Shown here in pieces: positions 32,650 through 35,454 of a DNA stretch of 35,454 nucleotides. The position numbers were made by a program, and so were the translations under genes. Source of the DNA: Clostridia bacterium (GTDB lineage: Bacteria; Bacillota; Clostridia; Oscillospirales; Acutalibacteraceae); the NCBI GenBank assembly GCA_017475765.1, contig JAFVEY010000037.1, positions 1-35,454 of the forward strand, written 5' to 3'. Positions within the stretch are counted from its first letter, which is position 1. Each line of letters begins with the position of its first letter. The notes beneath the pieces were generated by a model, which did not search any database, had not been told where the DNA came from, and worked only from the letters and a program-made list of their open reading frames with translations.

Positions 32650-33096
32650 ATGAAAACCAAATCTATTCTGACGGCTTTGTTATGTATTCCTGTCGGTGCT
32701 GTCATGCTCGGCGGCTGTTCGGCTGTGGGCGGCACAAGAAATTCACAGGAATCGACCGTATCGGCACGATCCGAAGTACGTGATGAATCGTCTGTATCGG
32801 CACGATCAGAAGCGCCTGACGAGTCAGCCGTTTCCGAAGAAGGTCTGACAGAACAGGAACTGGCATATATGGCAAAAACCGACAGCAAAATCAGCGATCT
32901 CACCAATGGGGATGAATTCCAAAATGCCTCTTTGCAGGAAAGGACAGCACTTGCAAAGGAATTGCTGACAGAGCTTGCCGATGAAGGTCTGATCAAAAAG
33001 GACTTTACCGTATCGGGTGATATGGCTTCCTTTGAATATTCCTGCGGTGTTCTCGGAGGAATCATGCTGAGTGAGTTTGACCCGATGATGAACTGA
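32650..33096 (+). CDS. Small lipoprotein, first of a three-gene cluster
   Basis: The 148-residue protein has a signal peptide ending in LGGC (C23 lipidated). A linker contains two copies of VSARSE-x2-DES (an imperfect 36-base repeat). The C-terminal domain (about 70-148) holds TLTNGDEFQN-like and SFEYSCGVLGGIMLSEFDPM stretches. The 'tYSCGVLGGI-x-L-x-dfDPM' ending recurs, as far as remembered, in small lipoproteins and secreted proteins of Ruminococcus, without known function. GGAGG eight bases before the ATG at 32650 sets the start; a farther upstream start is not supported. The next gene begins 13 bases later. Confidence 0.75.
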   Translation: MKTKSILTALLCIPVGAVMLGGCSAVGGTRNSQESTVSARSEVRDESSVSARSEAPDESAVSEEGLTEQELAYMAKTDSKISDLTNGDEFQNASLQERTALAKELLTELADEGLIKKDFTVSGDMASFEYSCGVLGGIMLSEFDPMMN

Positions 33097-33109
33097 AAGG
33101 AGAATGATA

Positions 33110-34294
33110 ATGAAAGCACGTAAAATAGCTGTGATCCTGACAGCGGCACTGATGTTATGCACCTCCTCCGCTTTGGCAGGATGCAGCAGCGGAAACAGCG
33201 ATGTATCGCATATTCCCGACAGCTCCATTGCACCTCCCGACCCCGAATACAGCGATGAGAGCAGCGTCCCTGCGGAGGAAAGTTCGTCAGACCCGGAAAG
33301 CTTCGCCGCACAGCCGTCTTCCGATAAGCAGATCACGGACACCAGTAAAGACGATGAAAACACGACAGCAGGCTCCGAGCCGTCCTCTGAAAGTTCCGGC
33401 AGATCTTCTGATATCTCCAAGCCGCCAGCAGGTTCAGAAAATATCCACATCCCGGACATCTCTGATGAGGACAAAAACAACATCAGCAAAAAAACAATCG
33501 AAGATTTCAGAACCTCTGTCAGCGAAAGCCACACCGAAACAGCACAACGGCAGCCGCTGTTCAAACAATATTTCATTGACAGGATGAATTCGGATCCCTG
33601 CCATTATCTCTACACACAATACACCGCCGGCACCGATCTGTCCAATGGAATAGAGGTGCAAAAAAGCGGCAGTCAGATCTATTATAAGATGCATCTGTCC
33701 GCCGACCGGAACAGCGATGAAGAAACCTTTATCTCAAAACTGTTTGGCAGCGGTTCTTTTGTAGGCAGCGAAAACGGCAATTTTCTTGTATTCGATGATG
33801 AAAAACGCTATGTCAGACTTTCCGACAGCGAAGCTCAGAGCTACATGGACAGCTTTGATCCCAATTCTGTTGACAATATTACAAAAAATCTGACAGAATA
33901 CGGAAGCTGTATCTGTGACGGAAAAAATATGGATTACGAAATATACGCAACAACCGGGTTTAATTATCTCAAACTGGCAGTTTATTTCGATGGAGATCAA
34001 TTCTATAAGGGCGAGCTTTATGTCCTCAATACAGACGATATCCCGAATATGGAAATGCCGTCCGAGAAAAGCTATCCCGAAAAGTATATTCTTACCGGCA
34101 TTATATATGCCGATTTTGACCTCGGAATTGACAGCAGTCTGTTTGATATTCCCACCGATTATCAGGAACTTACTGCTGGACAGCTTTACAGCGATTTTGT
34201 GTCAAAATTCCCCCAAACCTCCGAACCCCTGATTCCGGAAAGCGAAATGCAGGAATATCTCGATGCGCTTCATGATACCATTACAGGTACATAA
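33110..34294 (+). CDS. Lipoprotein, first of two tandem paralogues
   Basis: The 394-residue protein has signal peptide and lipobox ALAGC with C25 lipidated, a Ser/Pro/Glu/Asp linker (about 26-115), then a folded domain. The second half contains LFKQYFIDRM, NLTEYGSCICDGKNMDYEIY and DFDLGIDSSLFDIPTDYQELT. The same order of motifs recurs in the following gene, so the two arose by duplication. No known function. AAGGAG lies seven bases before the ATG at 33110; an ATG six bases earlier is only one base from that site. The ribosome site overlaps the preceding stop. Confidence 0.75.
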   Translation: MKARKIAVILTAALMLCTSSALAGCSSGNSDVSHIPDSSIAPPDPEYSDESSVPAEESSSDPESFAAQPSSDKQITDTSKDDENTTAGSEPSSESSGRSSDISKPPAGSENIHIPDISDEDKNNISKKTIEDFRTSVSESHTETAQRQPLFKQYFIDRMNSDPCHYLYTQYTAGTDLSNGIEVQKSGSQIYYKMHLSADRNSDEETFISKLFGSGSFVGSENGNFLVFDDEKRYVRLSDSEAQSYMDSFDPNSVDNITKNLTEYGSCICDGKNMDYEIYATTGFNYLKLAVYFDGDQFYKGELYVLNTDDIPNMEMPSEKSYPEKYILTGIIYADFDLGIDSSLFDIPTDYQELTAGQLYSDFVSKFPQTSEPLIPESEMQEYLDALHDTITGT

Positions 34295-34334
34295 TACTGC
34301 AAGGACAAATAATTATATGAAAGGTTGATCAAAA

Positions 34335-35454
34335 TGAAATCGAAAAAATTAGCCGCCGCTCTCCTTTGTACATTGCTGTGTACAGCAGTTCTTTCCGCCT
34401 GCTCTCCCGAAAAGGCTGCCGAGTCCTCCCCCGCTCCTCAGTCGTCCGTTTCATCGTCCGATGAAAGCAGCGAAGCGCCTTCCGATGGGGAAGCAAGCGA
34501 AATATCCGCTGAAACAAACGATAACAAGACCTCCTCTGATGCAGAAGGATCTGCCGAAAGCGCCGAACCCTCCGAAGATCAAAGCTCTGCCGCCGAAACC
34601 TCCAAAACAGACGAAACATCAAAATCAAACTCTGAAAATTCCTCTTTGCCTATCAATGCACACCAAGTAACCTCCGATGACCAAGAGGCTCTCGGCACGA
34701 AAACATTGGAATCCGTCAAGGAAACCTTTGAAAACAGGAACGAGAACCCCGACAGCAGCACCTCACTTTTCAAAAAGTATTTTGCAGACAAAATCAAGCA
34801 AGACAATTCTGCCTATACACTGACATTATATGGGAATGAAAACACGATCTCTGAGACGGAGCCGTCCCTTATGACAGCAATCATCACACAGCAGACATCA
34901 GGCGACAATATGTATTACAAACTGTATATGGCTCTGGACTGCGAAGAAAATTCAAGCATATTACTGAAAAAAGGCAATCGATCCTATCTTATCAGCGATG
35001 AAGACAAGATTGTCATCGAAAGCGAACCTGATGATGATGTGCCGGATTCGGACAGTATCATTGACGTTACCGAGGAGATCAAAAATCTCACCGAAAGCGG
35101 CACCTGCCGTTATGAAGGCAAGGATATGCAGTATGAATTGTATAAAGATGGAAGCACCTACACCATTCTTTACTTTTATGACAACGCTTTCTATAAGGCC
35201 GAGATCTATCAGTCCACTACAAATTACAGCACCTCCATCACAACGGGTGAATCCGTCAATCCTCTTACAGACAGCGATCTGAAGCTGGTTGGCTATATGT
35301 ATGCCCAGTTTGATATGCCTGTCAATCAGGATCTGTTTGAAATACCCTCAGACTACCAAACCATGACAATGGAAGAATATTACAATTATATGTTCAGCAA
35401 GTATTATTCCGACACAGAAAACAGCTCCGCAATCTCCGAACCTGTCGATACAAC
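34335..35454 (+). CDS. Lipoprotein, second tandem paralogue, cut by the window end
   Basis: The frame is open from the ATG at 34335 to the window end, giving at least 373 residues. Lipobox LSAC puts the lipidated residue at C23. The linker to about residue 120 is Ser/Glu/Ala-rich. The folded part repeats the preceding gene: LFKKYFADKI, NLTESGTCRYEGKDMQYELY and GYMYAQFDMPVNQDLFEIPSDYQTM. A further Ser/Glu stretch starts near the right edge. GAAAGG lies nine bases before the ATG. It starts 40 bases after the previous gene and is likely in the same operon. Function is unknown. Confidence 0.8.

Noticed and set aside
32755-32825. Imperfect 36-base direct repeat
   Set aside because: It is an in-frame duplication inside the lipoprotein linker and needs no separate element.

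Overview
The window looks like a chromosomal segment from a low-to-mid GC Firmicute, most likely a Ruminococcus-like member of the Oscillospiraceae. The reasons are strong AGGAGG-type ribosome binding sites, many consensus TTGACA/TATAAT promoters with 17-base spacers, abundant lipoproteins with long Ser/Glu-rich linkers, a SpoIID homologue, and an Na+-pumping decarboxylase beta/gamma pair. This placement is inferred from gene content. No rRNA, tRNA, CRISPR array, transposase or phage gene was recognised.

Left part (1-12.3 kb): at the very left edge the start of a small minus-strand gene resembles the holin-like/TxpA-type peptides of Firmicutes type I toxin-antitoxin loci. Its leader carries four G/C runs that can sequester the Shine-Dalgarno sequence. 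Next come a degenerate metallo-beta-lactamase-fold protein, a zinc-ribbon membrane protein with a Gln/Tyr-rich tandem repeat, a sugar-binding-type lipoprotein and a Ser/Glu-rich lipoprotein. A hairpin-rich intergenic repeat follows, then an MBOAT/DHHW pair for O-acetylation of an extracytoplasmic glycan. A secreted five-repeat transglutaminase-like protein and a cardiolipin synthase complete this part.

Middle (12.4-22 kb): a probable gene remnant and a small conserved hypothetical precede a PrsA-like foldase lipoprotein. An Rrf2 regulator is divergent from a sirtuin across a palindrome that overlaps the sirtuin promoter. leuB follows with its own promoter. Then come a truncated membrane-protein fragment, a GH13 glucan hydrolase fused to a DUF1653 domain, the oadB/oadG pair without its carboxyltransferase subunit, and a FlK-like thioesterase.

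Right part (22-35.5 kb): a plus-strand group of five genes (DUF1624 acyltransferase, membrane protein, Tex, HAD phosphatase, small membrane protein) ends at a strong terminator shared with a converging spoIID. Citrate synthase plus a membrane protein with an acidic tail, a highly expressed-looking GAPDH, and a run of three lipoproteins fill the rest. The last two lipoproteins are tandem paralogues, and the final one runs off the window.

Most genes are ordinary housekeeping or envelope functions. The items most worth a second look are the toxin-like leader, the Rrf2/sirtuin operator, a promoter-plus-operator motif shared by two distant genes, the GH13-DUF1653 fusion, and the hairpin repeat with deleted copies next to gene ends.
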